A stretch of 64,000 bases of DNA. Source: Archaeoglobaceae archaeon (GTDB lineage: Archaea; Halobacteriota; Archaeoglobi; Archaeoglobales; Archaeoglobaceae). The position numbers and the translations under genes are program-made. The notes under the pieces are model-generated. The model saw only the letters and a program-made list of their open reading frames with translations. It made no database searches and was not told the origin of the DNA. The DNA is taken from contig JALWDS010000031.1 of NCBI GenBank assembly GCA_027036775.1, positions 1-64,000 on the forward strand, in the 5' to 3' direction. Each line of letters begins with the position of its first letter. The stretch's first letter is position 1. This document shows, one piece after another, positions 8,850-20,089 of the stretch.

Positions 8850-9926
8850 TCTCGGATGTTTAAGCAGTATTCTGAATTCTGTTCTATCGGCCAACGCGTT
8901 CATCAGGGCAATCATAATTGCTCTCATCTCTCTCTTCTTTATCTCCGAATACCTGTGTGCGTGGATTAGTGGGAAGGGGTATCCGTTCACCTCCAGACCG
9001 ACGACCTTGGGCAAAACCCTCTCAACCTCAACGTTCGATTCGAGCAGATACACGTTTCCGTAATCCCTAAACCTTACGTAGCAAGGATGAACCTTCAATT
9101 TAATCAGGTTCTTCAATTCGAGAATCTTTGCAAGCTCTTTAACCCATCCCTCCCTTTTAACGTCGTAGGAGAACTTGAAGTATCCCGATTTCTCAAAGCC
9201 GAAGCGTTCGTTCACCAAGTAATCCACGACGGCCTGATCCGTTATTCTGTAATCGTTCTCCCTAAGAAGTCTGCTTTCGTAAACGTTCTTCGCTATAGAA
9301 ACGACCACCTTTTCGAGCAGTCTGTCGTAGGCGTGGAGATATTCAACAAATTCTAAAGCTATTCTCCTGTCTTCCCTCTCCCTACTCAAAAGGGTCTTCC
9401 TCTGAGTTAGTCCGCTTTTCATGTCCTCCTTTATACCCTCCAACCAATCGTCGAGATCGTTCTTAAAGTCTTGCATAATCCTTACGGTTTTCTCGTCGCT
9501 CAAGTCTATCTCCTCCCTCCACAGCTCCGTTAACTTAGGTTTCTCTATGAGAAAGAGAAGGTTGCTCAAAGAGCCGTCCAAAAGGGGTAATCCGTTGGAG
9601 AATACGCCTATTCTCGCTTCGTTCGTTTGCATGTGCAGTTCGACCCTCTTTTCGACGTGCTTGAAAGGCTCTATCACGGATATGTCGTGCAACTCCAAAA
9701 TTTTATCTCCAACTCCAACGCTCGAAACAGCGTAAACTATTGCACCGCATCTCTTCTCCATACTCCTACTCCCATCTATGCCGTAAACTCTGTAGTCCTC
9801 TGGATTTGGTAACTCCTTCCAGTTAAAGGAAACTTCAACATCCTCTATAGCCCTTCTAACGTTTTCGAGTATGTTTTCAAGCCTCTTAGGAAACTCCCGA
9901 AATAGAGAATCGCTCAGCCTTCTCAT
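8829..9926 (-). CDS. nurA: NurA 5'-3' nuclease
   Basis: NurA works with HerA, Mre11 and Rad50 in end resection of DNA double-strand breaks. The 365-residue protein has the metal-binding aspartates in YGIDGSRS (near residue 50) and LLDGSLSN (near 115), and a C-terminal [16 protein letters not shown] helix typical of the NurA fold. The start overlaps the 3' end of rad50 by 41 bases, so translation is probably coupled. Its 3' end overlaps the convergent Mer-like gene by 21 bases. HerA is not in this window although the four are often together. Confidence 0.9.
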   Translation of the reverse strand: MRRLSDSLFREFPKRLENILENVRRAIEDVEVSFNWKELPNPEDYRVYGIDGSRSMEKRCGAIVYAVSSVGVGDKILELHDISVIEPFKHVEKRVELHMQTNEARIGVFSNGLPLLDGSLSNLLFLIEKPKLTELWREEIDLSDEKTVRIMQDFKNDLDDWLEGIKEDMKSGLTQRKTLLSREREDRRIALEFVEYLHAYDRLLEKVVVSIAKNVYESRLLRENDYRITDQAVVDYLVNERFGFEKSGYFKFSYDVKREGWVKELAKILELKNLIKLKVHPCYVRFRDYGNVYLLESNVEVERVLPKVVGLEVNGYPFPLIHAHRYSEIKKREMRAIMIALMNALADRTEFRILLKHPRSNLERF

Positions 9927-12510
9927 CGACGACCACTTTAGAAACGTTTCCGTGCATATCGACTCTGATCACCCTGTCGGCAACATCCTTAAGCTCCTCG
10001 TCGTGCGTTACAACTATGACCTGCGGAATCCTCTTCAGGTATCTGTTCATTATCTCAACGAGCTTTCTCCTTCTCTCTTCGTCCAGAAAAGGTGTCGGCT
10101 CGTCCAAGATCAGAATGGGTATCTCCCCCTGAACCATGAACATCGAAAGTGCCAACCTGAACGACAAACCCAAAGCTATCATCTCCCCACCGCTCAAGAA
10201 GTTCAAGTCCTTCTCGACACCCTGATAAACGACCTTAACGTTTACCCTTTCCCTTCTCCCCTCCTCCCTCTTCAAAACTATCCCGGAATACTTCCCCTCC
10301 GTCATCTCCTCAAATATTTCGCTTGCAATCTTTTCAACCTCCTTAAAGGCGTATTCTGTAAGAGAGACCTTGTATCTTCTTATCTTCTCCCTGAACTCCG
10401 TCAACTTCGGTATAACTTCTTTCTTCAACTTTTCCAACCTCCTGCACTTCTCTTTGAACTTCTCAAACCTAACCTCCAAATCGGAAACGCTCGACTCCAA
10501 GGTTTTCACGATCTCCTCCAACCTAACGACGCTCTCCTTTAAAGCTGAATATTCGCTAAGCTTTTTCGTGTATCTCTCGTAGATACCTCTGTAAGCGTCT
10601 TCGTCGTATTCGATTTCTTCGATCTCTCTGACTAGATCCCTTAGAGTGTTTTCAAGCTTCGAGAGTTTTGAAGTGCAATCCTCAATCTCACCTTCGAGAA
10701 CTCTCAAATCTTTCTCTTTTCTTTCCAAATCGTTTTTGACGTTTAAAAGCGCTTTGTATTCGTGGTAATACCTTTCGAGGGACTTTAAACGTTCGTCGTC
10801 AACTTTAACGAGCCTTTCCATTTCGGACTTTACCTCTTCAATTTCCCCCTCTATTCGATTCAACAAATCTTCAAGCTTGTTCCTCTCGGCCACGTCTCTC
10901 TCCAAAACGGAAATCTGACCACGAATTTTTGATATATCCTCCTTAAGCTTGTTGAACTCGTTCCAAGCATCTTCAACCTCTTTAAATCCTTCCAACTCTT
11001 TTCTCAATCCTTCCAACTCTTTGCACTTCTCCAACTCCCTCAGTATCTCGCTTTCCCTTTGAATCATTCCCTCCATCTTGACCCTTTCGGCCTCGTAAGC
11101 CTTGATTTTAGAGTTGATATCTTCGAGAACCCCTTTCAACTCTTCAACCCTTCTGGAATAACCCCTTATCAGATTCTCCCTGTCCTCCTCGCTAAGTGGT
11201 CTTCTGCACGTGGGGCAAACACCTCTAACCGATCTGAGGGAAGATATGGACTCCTTAAGGTTTTCAATCTCATTCTCCACCTTAGCTCTGCTCTGTATCA
11301 GTTCCCTCAGATTCCTGTCTATCTCCTCAAGAACGGATTTAGCCTTTCTTAACTCTTCGTAATCCCTTTTAACCTCCTCAATCGGTCTGCATACCTTTTC
11401 AAGCTCTTTTAGTCTTTCAAGCTTTGCCTTGAGTTCGTTGCGCTTCGAAGCCAAACTTTCAAGCTCTTCTATTCTCTCCTCCATTTTAAACGCGAGACCC
11501 CTCAACTTTCGGAGTTGATCTACCTTCCGCTCCACCTCTTCAAGTCTCTTCAAAACGTCTTCCCTCTTTGATTTCAGGCTTACAAGCTTTTCCCTTAACT
11601 CTCTTTCCTTCTTAACCGTTCTATCGTATTCCTCCCTCAAAGCCAAGTATTCCCTTGCCCTCTCCTCCACCTCCTCGAACCTCTCCAACTTTCCCTTAAG
11701 CTCTTCAACCTCCCTTTTAACTCTCTCCCTCTGATCCCTTAGGGCACTCAGCCTCTCCTCCAACCTTCCAATCTCTCTCTCGACATTCTCCTTTCTCTCC
11801 TTCAAACTGTTGAACCTCTCCCTAAGCTCATCCAACTTTGCCTTTTCACCCTCAATTTCCCTTAGCTCTTTCTCTACTTCCTTCAATCTCTTTAAATTCT
11901 CTTCAAGTTCCCTCCTCTTCAAGTCGAGCTCCCTCTTGGCACTTTCAAGCTTACCTTCAACTTCCCTTTCCGCCTCGACATCCCTCTCAATCCTATCTAC
12001 CTCCCTCTCGAAGTTCCTTATCAGCTTACCCAGATTATCCCAAGCCCTCTCAAAGTCCTCTATTTGGGTTACCCTCTTGATTATCTTCTCCCTACTCTCG
12101 TCATCTCTAACGATGTCCTCTATCTCCCCCTGTCTGACGTAAACAGCGTTCAACCAAACTTGAGATGGAGCGACGTTTATTTCCACCCACTTCCTAACGC
12201 TTTCGTCCCCCTCTATCAACCTGTCGTATCTCATATAAGTTCCGCCGTCGCTCGTCCTGACGATCTCACCCTCCCTCCCCTTAAACGAGAACCTCAACTT
12301 AATCTCGTATCTGTTTGCGGAATCCCTTATCAGTTCCTCCTTTCTAACACCCAGCGGTCTCACACCGTAAAGGGCAACGGTTATCGCATCTAAAATGGAG
12401 GTTTTTCCCGCACCGTTCCTACCTATAATGAGGTTTATACCCCTGCCGAAATCCACCTTCGATCTCTTGTGAGACCTGAAGTTTTCTATCTCTACGCACC
12501 TTATGAACAT
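9886..12510 (-). CDS. rad50: DNA double-strand break repair ATPase Rad50
   Basis: An 874-residue SMC-like protein that binds Mre11 and bridges DNA ends. Walker A is GRNGAGKTS near residue 30. A long heptad-rich Glu/Lys/Arg coiled coil follows, with the zinc hook CPTCRRPL in the middle, and then the returning coil. The signature [12 protein letters not shown] and Walker [15 protein letters not shown] are near the C-terminus. The start is 3 bases after the mre11 stop. Full length for an archaeal Rad50. Confidence 0.97.
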   Translation of the reverse strand: MFIRCVEIENFRSHKRSKVDFGRGINLIIGRNGAGKTSILDAITVALYGVRPLGVRKEELIRDSANRYEIKLRFSFKGREGEIVRTSDGGTYMRYDRLIEGDESVRKWVEINVAPSQVWLNAVYVRQGEIEDIVRDDESREKIIKRVTQIEDFERAWDNLGKLIRNFEREVDRIERDVEAEREVEGKLESAKRELDLKRRELEENLKRLKEVEKELREIEGEKAKLDELRERFNSLKERKENVEREIGRLEERLSALRDQRERVKREVEELKGKLERFEEVEERAREYLALREEYDRTVKKERELREKLVSLKSKREDVLKRLEEVERKVDQLRKLRGLAFKMEERIEELESLASKRNELKAKLERLKELEKVCRPIEEVKRDYEELRKAKSVLEEIDRNLRELIQSRAKVENEIENLKESISSLRSVRGVCPTCRRPLSEEDRENLIRGYSRRVEELKGVLEDINSKIKAYEAERVKMEGMIQRESEILRELEKCKELEGLRKELEGFKEVEDAWNEFNKLKEDISKIRGQISVLERDVAERNKLEDLLNRIEGEIEEVKSEMERLVKVDDERLKSLERYYHEYKALLNVKNDLERKEKDLRVLEGEIEDCTSKLSKLENTLRDLVREIEEIEYDEDAYRGIYERYTKKLSEYSALKESVVRLEEIVKTLESSVSDLEVRFEKFKEKCRRLEKLKKEVIPKLTEFREKIRRYKVSLTEYAFKEVEKIASEIFEEMTEGKYSGIVLKREEGRRERVNVKVVYQGVEKDLNFLSGGEMIALGLSFRLALSMFMVQGEIPILILDEPTPFLDEERRRKLVEIMNRYLKRIPQVIVVTHDEELKDVADRVIRVDMHGNVSKVVVDEKAERFSISGVS

Positions 12511-12513
12511 AAG

Positions 12514-13755
12514 TCATCCCCCCAAGAAGTCTAAGAGGGTTCTTTTACCTTTGGGTTTAGTGGGTTTTTCCTCAACTTTGACTTCTTCGGATTTACCCCC
12601 CTCAAACTCGGTTAAAGTTTTGAACTCTCCTATCCCAAACTCCCTCTCGACGTAACCAACGACGACATCCATCAGGCTTTCGAAATCGCACCTCTTCAAA
12701 TACTCCAAGAGGCCGAGTTCGAATTCGTCGAAAACCTCGTTTAACTTTTTGATTTCGATCTTCCTCTCCCTTTGAACCTTCTCGAAGCTTATCCTCAAGC
12801 TCTTAACTCTCCTCTCAACTATGGACCTCAAATCCTCTATGTTCACATTCTCTCCGAAAACTTTCAAAACGAGTATCGATTCTGGACTCAGGAGGTCTTG
12901 TATCTCTCTAACCTTTTCTACCGCTTCCCTCTGATCCTTGGCGAAGACGTTTGCCAATACGAGCTCTCTACTCTCCACTTCAACGAACCTCGGCTTGAAA
13001 CCGTTAACGACGAAAAATCCCTTCCTGCAACCCTCGAAGACCTTCAAGCTCTCGAAGTATTCTATCCTCTTGGAATACTCCCTCGCATCGTATCTCTCGG
13101 GACAACCTGGATAGACGAACCAGGAATCCCCTATCTTCTTCGATATCGGTATGTGTATGTGCCCTAAAGCGTAGTATCTTGCCTTGGGCAAGTCAGCTAC
13201 GGTTACGTAGTCGTCTTTTACTTCGAAATCGACAACCTCCTTAACCGACAGATGCAGGGCCAACACGTCGCAGTCCGGTAGATACCTGTCCTCCATGAGA
13301 AGCCTGAAGTGATGGGAAGACCTGTGGGTATCTCCGAATATCTTCAATCCGTCGAAATCAGCGTAAACCAAGTTGAGCTCCCCTAAGGGTTTGGACTTTA
13401 AGAACTCGTTTTTCCGAAACCTCCTTCTCAAACCGAGCTTGAACAAAAGCCCCAACGATTCGAGCAGGTCGTATATCGATAGATCCTTTATAGTTTTGTC
13501 GTGATTTCCCTCCACTGCAAAGACGGGGACGTTTTCCCTCTTCAGAATCGTTAAGATGTCTATGGCCTGCTTTATCGTTTTTGGGTTTGGATTGCTTTTG
13601 TGGAAGACGTCACCGCACATGAGAACGAAATCCACGTTTTCTTTGACTGCCGTCTCCACCGCACTCCTGAAAGACCTCGCGAAGTCCTCCGCTCTAAAAG
13701 GTTGGTGATACTGCTCGTATCCCAGATGCGCATCCGCCATGTGTGCGAATTTCAC
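12514..13755 (-). CDS. mre11: DNA double-strand break repair nuclease Mre11
   Basis: Calcineurin-like phosphoesterase with Mn-dependent nuclease activity, partner of Rad50. Motifs in order are DAHLGYEQ, CGDVFHKSNP, GNHD, LALHLSVKE and ALGHIHIP. The C-terminal tail, after an acidic linker, ends KGKRTLLDFLGG, a typical end-capping peptide. The start is GTG 13755, about 25 bases after a TATA-like TTTATACAAA, so leaderless. First gene of the mre11-rad50-nurA operon, divergent from TBP. Confidence 0.96.
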   Translation of the reverse strand: MKFAHMADAHLGYEQYHQPFRAEDFARSFRSAVETAVKENVDFVLMCGDVFHKSNPNPKTIKQAIDILTILKRENVPVFAVEGNHDKTIKDLSIYDLLESLGLLFKLGLRRRFRKNEFLKSKPLGELNLVYADFDGLKIFGDTHRSSHHFRLLMEDRYLPDCDVLALHLSVKEVVDFEVKDDYVTVADLPKARYYALGHIHIPISKKIGDSWFVYPGCPERYDAREYSKRIEYFESLKVFEGCRKGFFVVNGFKPRFVEVESRELVLANVFAKDQREAVEKVREIQDLLSPESILVLKVFGENVNIEDLRSIVERRVKSLRISFEKVQRERKIEIKKLNEVFDEFELGLLEYLKRCDFESLMDVVVGYVEREFGIGEFKTLTEFEGGKSEEVKVEEKPTKPKGKRTLLDFLGG

Positions 13756-13827
13756 GATGGAAGTTGTTTGATTTGTATAAACGTTTTGCGAGCAAAGTAT
13801 ATATAGGTTTATAAAGCAGTCTAAAAA

Positions 13828-14381
13828 ATGATGAAGAGGGATTTTAAAATTAAAATTGAAAACGTCGTAGCTTCGACGCAGATAGGGGAGAACATAGATT
13901 TGAACAAGATAGCAAGGGAGATACCCGATGCTGATTACAAGCCAAAACAGTTTCCCGGATTGGTTTTGAGGACAAAAGAACCTAAAGCTGCAGCTTTGAT
14001 ATTCAGAAGCGGTAAGGTGGTTTGCACTGGCTCTAAGAGCGTTGAAGATGCGAGAAGGGCGGTAAAGCAGATCGTAAAGATTGTGGGGAGCTTGGGGATT
14101 CCGGTCATAGATGAACCTGAGGTTAGAGTTCAGAACATCGTAGCCTCAGCTGATCTGGGAACCGATCTGAATTTGAATGCCATAGCGATAGGATTGGGTT
14201 TGGAAAACGTCGAATACGAGCCCGAACAGTTTCCCGGTCTGGTTTACAGGCTCAGGGACCCAAGGGTTGTCGTTTTGATATTCGGCTCTGGAAAGATGGT
14301 GGTCACGGGCGGTAAAACACCGGACGATGCGAGGAGGGCTGTCGAAAAAATTGCGGAGGAACTTGAGAGCTTAGGATTGCT

Positions 14382-14385
<4 letters not shown>
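13828..14385 (+). CDS. tbp: TATA-box-binding protein
   Basis: General transcription factor that recruits TFB and RNA polymerase to promoters. The 185-residue protein has two imperfect repeats of about 90 residues, each starting (V/E)NVVAST or NIVASADL and containing [11 protein letters not shown]-like and GK(V/M)V(C/V)TG segments. A strong TATA region (AAAGTATATATAGG and TTTATAAAG) lies upstream. The stop overlaps the next small membrane protein gene by 4 bases. Confidence 0.98.
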
Positions 14386-15926
<1,541 letters not shown>

Positions 15927-15936
15927 CTAAGTTGCG

Positions 15937-16458
15937 ATGAGGATGTTGATTTTGATACTGATAACGGCACTTCTCCTTACGGGTTGCTCCCAGAAGGTCG
16001 AAAGGAATCTGGTTGTTAAAAGCGTGTTCGAAAATGGTGGTTACATTCCGAAGAAATACACATGCATGGGCGAGAACGTCAATCCACCCCTCTTCTTTCA
16101 AAACTTAAGTCCCAAAGCTAAGAGCATTGTAGTGATCGTTGAGGACGTTGACGCAAACGGATTTACCCACTGGATAATATACAACGTTCCGCCGATCGAC
16201 AAAATTCCAGAGGGAGTTCCAAAAGGGAAGTTCATAGAAAAACCTTTTAAGGCTATTCAAGGCAAGAACGACTTCGGATTCTACGGCTACGGCGGTCCTT
16301 GTCCACCTTCTGGAGTTCACAGATACTACTTCAGAGTTTACGTCCTCGACAAAACTCTCGAATGGAAGGAGTTCAGCAAGGAGAAACTCATGAAGGCAAT
16401 TGAGGGACACGTGATACAATACGGAGAGCTGATGGGTAAGTTTTCCTTTAAATCATAA
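15937..16458 (+). CDS. YbhB/YbcL (PEBP) family lipoprotein
   Basis: A 173-residue phosphatidylethanolamine-binding-like protein. Family motifs are YTCMGENVNPPL, IVVIVEDVDAN, THWIIYNVPP and GPCPPSGVHRYYFRVYVLD. The N-terminus is a signal peptide ending in a lipobox (LLTGCSQ), so it is probably anchored outside the membrane. PEBP-family function in archaea is not settled. The CRISPR array begins about 50 bases after the stop. Confidence 0.88.
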   Translation: MRMLILILITALLLTGCSQKVERNLVVKSVFENGGYIPKKYTCMGENVNPPLFFQNLSPKAKSIVVIVEDVDANGFTHWIIYNVPPIDKIPEGVPKGKFIEKPFKAIQGKNDFGFYGYGGPCPPSGVHRYYFRVYVLDKTLEWKEFSKEKLMKAIEGHVIQYGELMGKFSFKS

Positions 16459-16510
16459 TTTCAATTTTTATCTATACTGAATTGAGCGAATATACACTAA
16501 AGAAATATCC

Positions 16511-17214
16511 TTATCAATCCTAGTATAGTCTGATTTTATCATTTCAAGGCGACTTAAAATATCTTCCGAAAGACTTTCCTTTCAATCCTAGTATAGTCTG
16601 ATTTTATCTTTCGAAGCGGAACGTGATAACTAACGACGGTTACAAGCTTTCAATCCTAGTATAGTCTGATTTTATCTCCTCCTTCTTCCAAGGAGCTGGG
16701 AACTCTATCTCGCTTTCAATCCTAGTATAGTCTGATTTTATCAGCCGTTCAGAACCTTCAAAATTAGTGGCTAATTTTTCTTTCAATCCTAGTATAGTCT
16801 GATTTTATCGCGATAGGAATAATTAAGAAGTATTTGAGGATTTATACTTTCAATCCTAGTATAGTCTGATTTTATCAGCTGTATAACAGTCCTCTCGTGA
16901 TCGCATGTAGGTTCTTTCAATCCTAGTATAGTCTGATTTTATCAACCTACTGAACTCAAGTCGATGCTCAAATATGTCATCTTTCAATCCTAGTATAGTC
17001 TGATTTTATCCATTGTATATGTTTTCGTCCCAAAAGCTCTTTGGTAAATCTTTCAATCCTAGTATAGTCTGATTTTATCACAAGCTTGCATGGTCTGCTT
17101 ACGAGTTGGCATTGCTCTTTCAATCCTAGTATAGTCTGATTTTATCTATAATTAACAGCACTCTTATTGTTTCTTATTAAATCCCTTTCAATCCTAGTAT
17201 AGTCTGATTTTATC
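16511..17214 (-). CRISPR. CRISPR array 1: 11 repeats, 10 spacers, leader on the right
   Basis: Repeats are 30 bp. In the transcribed minus direction they begin GATAAAATCAGACTATAC and end TAGGATTGAAAG. Starts on the plus strand are 16511, 16579, 16647, 16713, 16780, 16847, 16914, 16981, 17050, 17117 and 17185. Spacers are 36-39 bp. Ten repeats look identical. The leftmost (16511) has two changes in its ATTGAAAG end, as expected for the old, leader-distal end. The ATTGAAAG tail is the usual 5' handle region in archaeal type I systems. The leader begins right after 17214. Confidence 0.98.
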
Positions 17215-17500
17215 TGTGTAGTTATTGAGGAGATTTTTGAATAAAAAGGTTTCGGAGTGTTTTGATTATTTAAATACGATCTGGCAAGTCTGATAATGCA
17301 CTTCATTTATAAAGATGCCAGACTTTTATCCCTCCCTTCTTTTCAAAATTGACGACCCGTCAACCGATTAAATCAAATTTAAAACCCTGTCCCCTTGGCA
17401 ATCCCGAAAAATAATTTCCTCCTACCCCCTTTCCCCCATCCGAGAAAATGTAAATTATATCCCTATACTATCCAAAACCCTTATTTTTTAATGCCAGACC
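17215..17500 (-). promoter_or_regulatory. leader of CRISPR array 1 (inverted copy of the array 2 leader)
   Basis: About 285 bp that matches 25957-26241 in inverted orientation with only scattered differences. Reading toward the array, a TATA-like CTTTATAAATG lies about 92 bases before the first repeat and should start the pre-crRNA. TGCCAGAC-type motifs occur at 17279 (inverted), 17315 and 17492, the last close to the cas4 start. The element therefore probably serves both the array and the outward cas4-cas1-cas2 operon. The 39 bases from 17501 to cas4 hold nothing else that I can see. Confidence 0.85.
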
Positions 17501-17539
17501 AAACGAAAAGCTTTTCTTTGTCCTTATCAGACATCACAA

Positions 17540-18037
17540 ATGCTTAAAGAGATGTATATCAGGGGAGTTCAGGTAAACTACTACTTCGTTTGCAAGACTA
17601 AACTCTGGCTTTTCAGTCACAACATAGGATTTGAGAACGAAAGCGATCTCGTCAAGCTTGGGAAGATTCTTCACCTTGAGGTTTACGACAGGCTTAGTAA
17701 GGACGTTCGTATAGGCCCCATAGCAATCGATGCCGTTAAGGTTGGAGATACTGTTGAAATAAGGGAGATTAAAAAGTCGGATAAGCTTGAGAAGGCTCAC
17801 GTCTTTCAAACCCTGTATTATCTGTATTACCTCAAAAAGCACGGGATAAGGGCAAAGGCCATTTTGACCTATCCTAAACTCAAGAAAAGTGTTGAGCTCG
17901 AATTGAGTGAGGATGCTGAAAACGAAATCAACGATTTGCTTGAGAGTATTGAGAGTGTAGTTAAAGGTGAGATGCCCAAACCGAGCTACAAGAGTCAATG
18001 CAGGAGATGTGCATACTACGAGTTCTGCTTCTCTTAG
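17540..18037 (+). CDS. cas4: Cas4 RecB-like nuclease
   Basis: Adaptation nuclease that trims prespacers and helps choose PAM and orientation. The 165-residue protein has an N-terminal Cys ([10 protein letters not shown]), the nuclease motifs AIDAVKV and [12 protein letters not shown], a QTLYYLYYL helix with the Q-x3-Y pattern, and the C-terminal cysteines [10 protein letters not shown] for an Fe-S cluster. First gene of cas4-cas1-cas2. The start lies 40 bases beyond the leader repeat. Confidence 0.95.
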   Translation: MLKEMYIRGVQVNYYFVCKTKLWLFSHNIGFENESDLVKLGKILHLEVYDRLSKDVRIGPIAIDAVKVGDTVEIREIKKSDKLEKAHVFQTLYYLYYLKKHGIRAKAILTYPKLKKSVELELSEDAENEINDLLESIESVVKGEMPKPSYKSQCRRCAYYEFCFS

Positions 18038-18045
18038 GTGGTCCT

Positions 18046-18996
18046 ATGAAGAGGAAAAACTTCTACATTTTATCGGACGGTAAGTTGATCAGAAGGGAAA
18101 ACACGCTTTACTTCGAAAACGAGGACGGTAAAAGGCCTATTCCAATAAATTCGATCTACTCAATATACGCTCTGGGTTCCCTAAGCGTAACGTCCAAAGC
18201 TTTATCTCTCTTGGCTAAGGAGGGTGTGTGCATTCACTTCTTCAACAGATACGGATTTTACGAGGGCAGTTTTTACCCGAGAGAAACTCTTATCTCTGGA
18301 GATTTGTTGATCAAACAGGTGGAACACTACTTGGACGAAGAAAAGAGGTTGTATCTCGCAAGATGTTTCGTTGAGGGGGCTTTGAGGAACATGAACAGGG
18401 TTCTCACCCCATACGGTTTGAGCTTGGATTTCGAGTTGGATGATGTTGATAACGTTAGGGAACTGATGGGATTCGAAGCCCTTGCAAGGCAGAGATACTA
18501 CGGCTATCTCGATGAAATTTTGAAGAACTTCGATTTCGGAGTGAGGAGTAAGAGACCGCCGAAGAACGAGATAAACGCAATGATAAGCTTTGGAAACTCC
18601 CTTCTCTACTCAACCGTTCTATCTGAACTGTATCACACACAGCTGAATCCAACCGTGAGCTACTTGCACGAACCCTTTGAAAGGCGTTTCAGTTTGGCCT
18701 TAGATATAGCGGAGATTTTCAAACCGTTCGTAGTAGATAGGCTCGTAATATACCTCGTCAACAAGAGGATAATTAAAGAAGACGACTTCAACAGGGACTT
18801 TAACTGCGTTCTTCTGAACGAAAACGGTTACAAAAAGTTTATCAAAGCTTACAACGAGAAGCTCGAATCCACGATCAAGCACAGGCAGTTGAAGAGGAAT
18901 GTTTCCTATCAACGGCTCATTAGGTTGGAGTGCTACAAGCTGATAAAGCATCTTTTGGGAGTTGAAAAATACAGACCTTTGGTAATCTGGTGGTAG
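18046..18996 (+). CDS. cas1: Cas1 CRISPR integrase
   Basis: Integrase of the Cas1-Cas2 complex that inserts spacers at the leader end. I start it at ATG 18046 ([12 protein letters not shown]), with GGTGGT just upstream; the ORF-track start at 17998 lies inside cas4. Metal-binding residues are visible in [11 protein letters not shown] (Glu), SYLHEPF (His) and [10 protein letters not shown] (Asp/Glu). 316 residues is usual for type I-B Cas1. cas2 follows after 1 base. Confidence 0.97.
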   Translation: MKRKNFYILSDGKLIRRENTLYFENEDGKRPIPINSIYSIYALGSLSVTSKALSLLAKEGVCIHFFNRYGFYEGSFYPRETLISGDLLIKQVEHYLDEEKRLYLARCFVEGALRNMNRVLTPYGLSLDFELDDVDNVRELMGFEALARQRYYGYLDEILKNFDFGVRSKRPPKNEINAMISFGNSLLYSTVLSELYHTQLNPTVSYLHEPFERRFSLALDIAEIFKPFVVDRLVIYLVNKRIIKEDDFNRDFNCVLLNENGYKKFIKAYNEKLESTIKHRQLKRNVSYQRLIRLECYKLIKHLLGVEKYRPLVIWW

Positions 18997-18997
18997 T

Positions 18998-19261
18998 ATG
19001 TTCGTTATTTTGGCTTACGATGTAAACGTAGAGAGGGTCAATAAAGTTAAAAAATTTTTAAGAAGATACTTAAACTGGATTCAAAATTCGCTCTTCGAAG
19101 GAGAGATTAGCGAGGCAGACTTGGAGGAGATAAAGGTAGGTCTGAAGAAGATAATAAACGAAAGCGAAGACATGATCGTGATCTACAAGCTCAGAACAGA
19201 TAGGGTTGTAAAGAGGGAGATAATGGGTTTGGATAAGAGCAAGACCGATGAGATAATTTAA
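18998..19261 (+). CDS. cas2: Cas2
   Basis: Small ferredoxin-fold protein (87 residues) that forms the core of the Cas1-Cas2 integrase. It begins MFVILAYDVNVERVNKVKKFLRRYLNWIQNS, with the conserved Asp in YDVN and the NSLFEG segment. The start is one base after the cas1 stop, so translation is coupled. Last gene of the adaptation operon. Confidence 0.96.
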   Translation: MFVILAYDVNVERVNKVKKFLRRYLNWIQNSLFEGEISEADLEEIKVGLKKIINESEDMIVIYKLRTDRVVKREIMGLDKSKTDEII

Positions 19262-19311
19262 TTGTATGCGTTTATCGGAAGTTTTATCGTTTGCAATACG
19301 GTAATTTTTGT

Positions 19312-19431
19312 ATGCTTGAAAGTAGAAATCTTGCGGAAGCTTTACTTCTAAATGAGAAGCTGAGGAAAAAGTCTAAGATAGATACGACTGAAATCATCAG
19401 AAATTGGATGGACGGTAGAATTCAGTTTTGA
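19312..19431 (+). CDS. possible 39-residue protein between cas2 and the HEPN gene
   Basis: ATG 19312 to TGA 19429-19431 encodes a mostly helical, charged peptide (MLESRNLAEALLLNEKLRKK at the start, ending MDGRIQF). A TATA-like GTTTTATCG about 28 bases upstream could support a leaderless transcript. Its 3' end overlaps the old reading frame of the HEPN toxin on the other strand. I do not recognise it; a degraded antitoxin is one possibility. Confidence 0.35.
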   Translation: MLESRNLAEALLLNEKLRKKSKIDTTEIIRNWMDGRIQF

Positions 19432-19767
19432 TGTTCTAACTCTCTAAGAACGTTTTCAATTTTAGGTCTTAGCTCTTTAAGGTGTTTTCTTATAACCGTC
19501 CAGACTATACTCAAATCGACCCTCGTGAATAACGATATTTCTAAATCCGCCAATCTTTTTCCATGGTATATCTGGATACTTTGAGCGAAAATCTTCAGGT
19601 ATGTTTTTCAAAGCTTCACCTATTATCTCAAGGTTTCTGATTACCGCATCAACAACTAAATCGTTTTTAACAAAATCGTCAAAATCCATGTCCTTTGTGT
19701 ATTTCTCTATCTTCTCAATGCACTCTAAGATGTCGTAAAGAAACAACCTAACGTCTCTTTTAGACAT
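19422..19767 (-). pseudogene. hepT: HEPN (HepT-like) toxin with frameshift after the RNase motif
   Basis: HEPN RNase of a HEPN/MNT toxin-antitoxin pair. The open frame (19477-19767, 96 aa) is normal up to GGFRNIVIHE, the RX4H RNase motif, and then ends in an unrelated tail, GRFEYSLDGYKKTP. In the next frame the expected C-terminus continues as VDLSIVWTVIRKHLKELRPK and runs to a stop at 19422-19424. Compared with the usual HEYFGVDL, about eight bases are missing right after HE. The loss covers the tyrosine that MntA-type antitoxins modify with AMP. It may be an inactive gene, or the shifted product may act differently. It overlaps the MNT gene by 8 bases. Confidence 0.8.
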
Positions 19768-20056
19768 AAACGACTTCCTCTTTTATGTATTTCCAGAGCA
19801 AAGGCTTTCTAACGACTCCACCTTTCGGAACTAGATCTACCTTTATACCTAATATCTTTTCAAGGTATTCTTTGAGATCGACGATCTCCCAGCCGATAGG
19901 CTTTTCGAATTCGACTAAAGTATCTACATCGCTAACTTCTGTCTGCTCGTTTCTCACATAAGAACCGAATATCCCAATTTCTTTGACTCCAAATTTCCTT
20001 TTCAGTTCTTCTTTATGCTCTCCTAGGATTTTCTTAATCCCTTCCAACGTTTTCAT
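19760..20056 (-). CDS. mntA: MNT-domain nucleotidyltransferase antitoxin
   Basis: Minimal nucleotidyltransferase of 98 residues. The catalytic signature is IGIFGSYVRNEQTEVSDVDT (GSx10DxD), with a third acidic residue expected in IKVDLVPKGG. In characterised HepT/MntA pairs this enzyme adds AMP to a tyrosine of the toxin. Here the partner gene is frameshifted at exactly that site. It lies upstream of hepT and overlaps it by 8 bases. Pairs of this kind are often carried inside CRISPR loci. Confidence 0.88.
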   Translation of the reverse strand: MKTLEGIKKILGEHKEELKRKFGVKEIGIFGSYVRNEQTEVSDVDTLVEFEKPIGWEIVDLKEYLEKILGIKVDLVPKGGVVRKPLLWKYIKEEVVYV

Positions 20057-20089
20057 AGTTTTAGTATTCGTTTAACAGTTGATAAAATT

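Noticed and set aside
9871-10542. 223-aa plus-strand ORF opposite rad50
   Set aside because: Shadow of the coiled-coil coding sequence, whose biased codons keep the reverse frame open.
17998-18045. Longer Cas1 start at 17998
   Set aside because: It lies within the end of cas4; ATG 18046 has a ribosome binding site and the usual Cas1 N-terminus.
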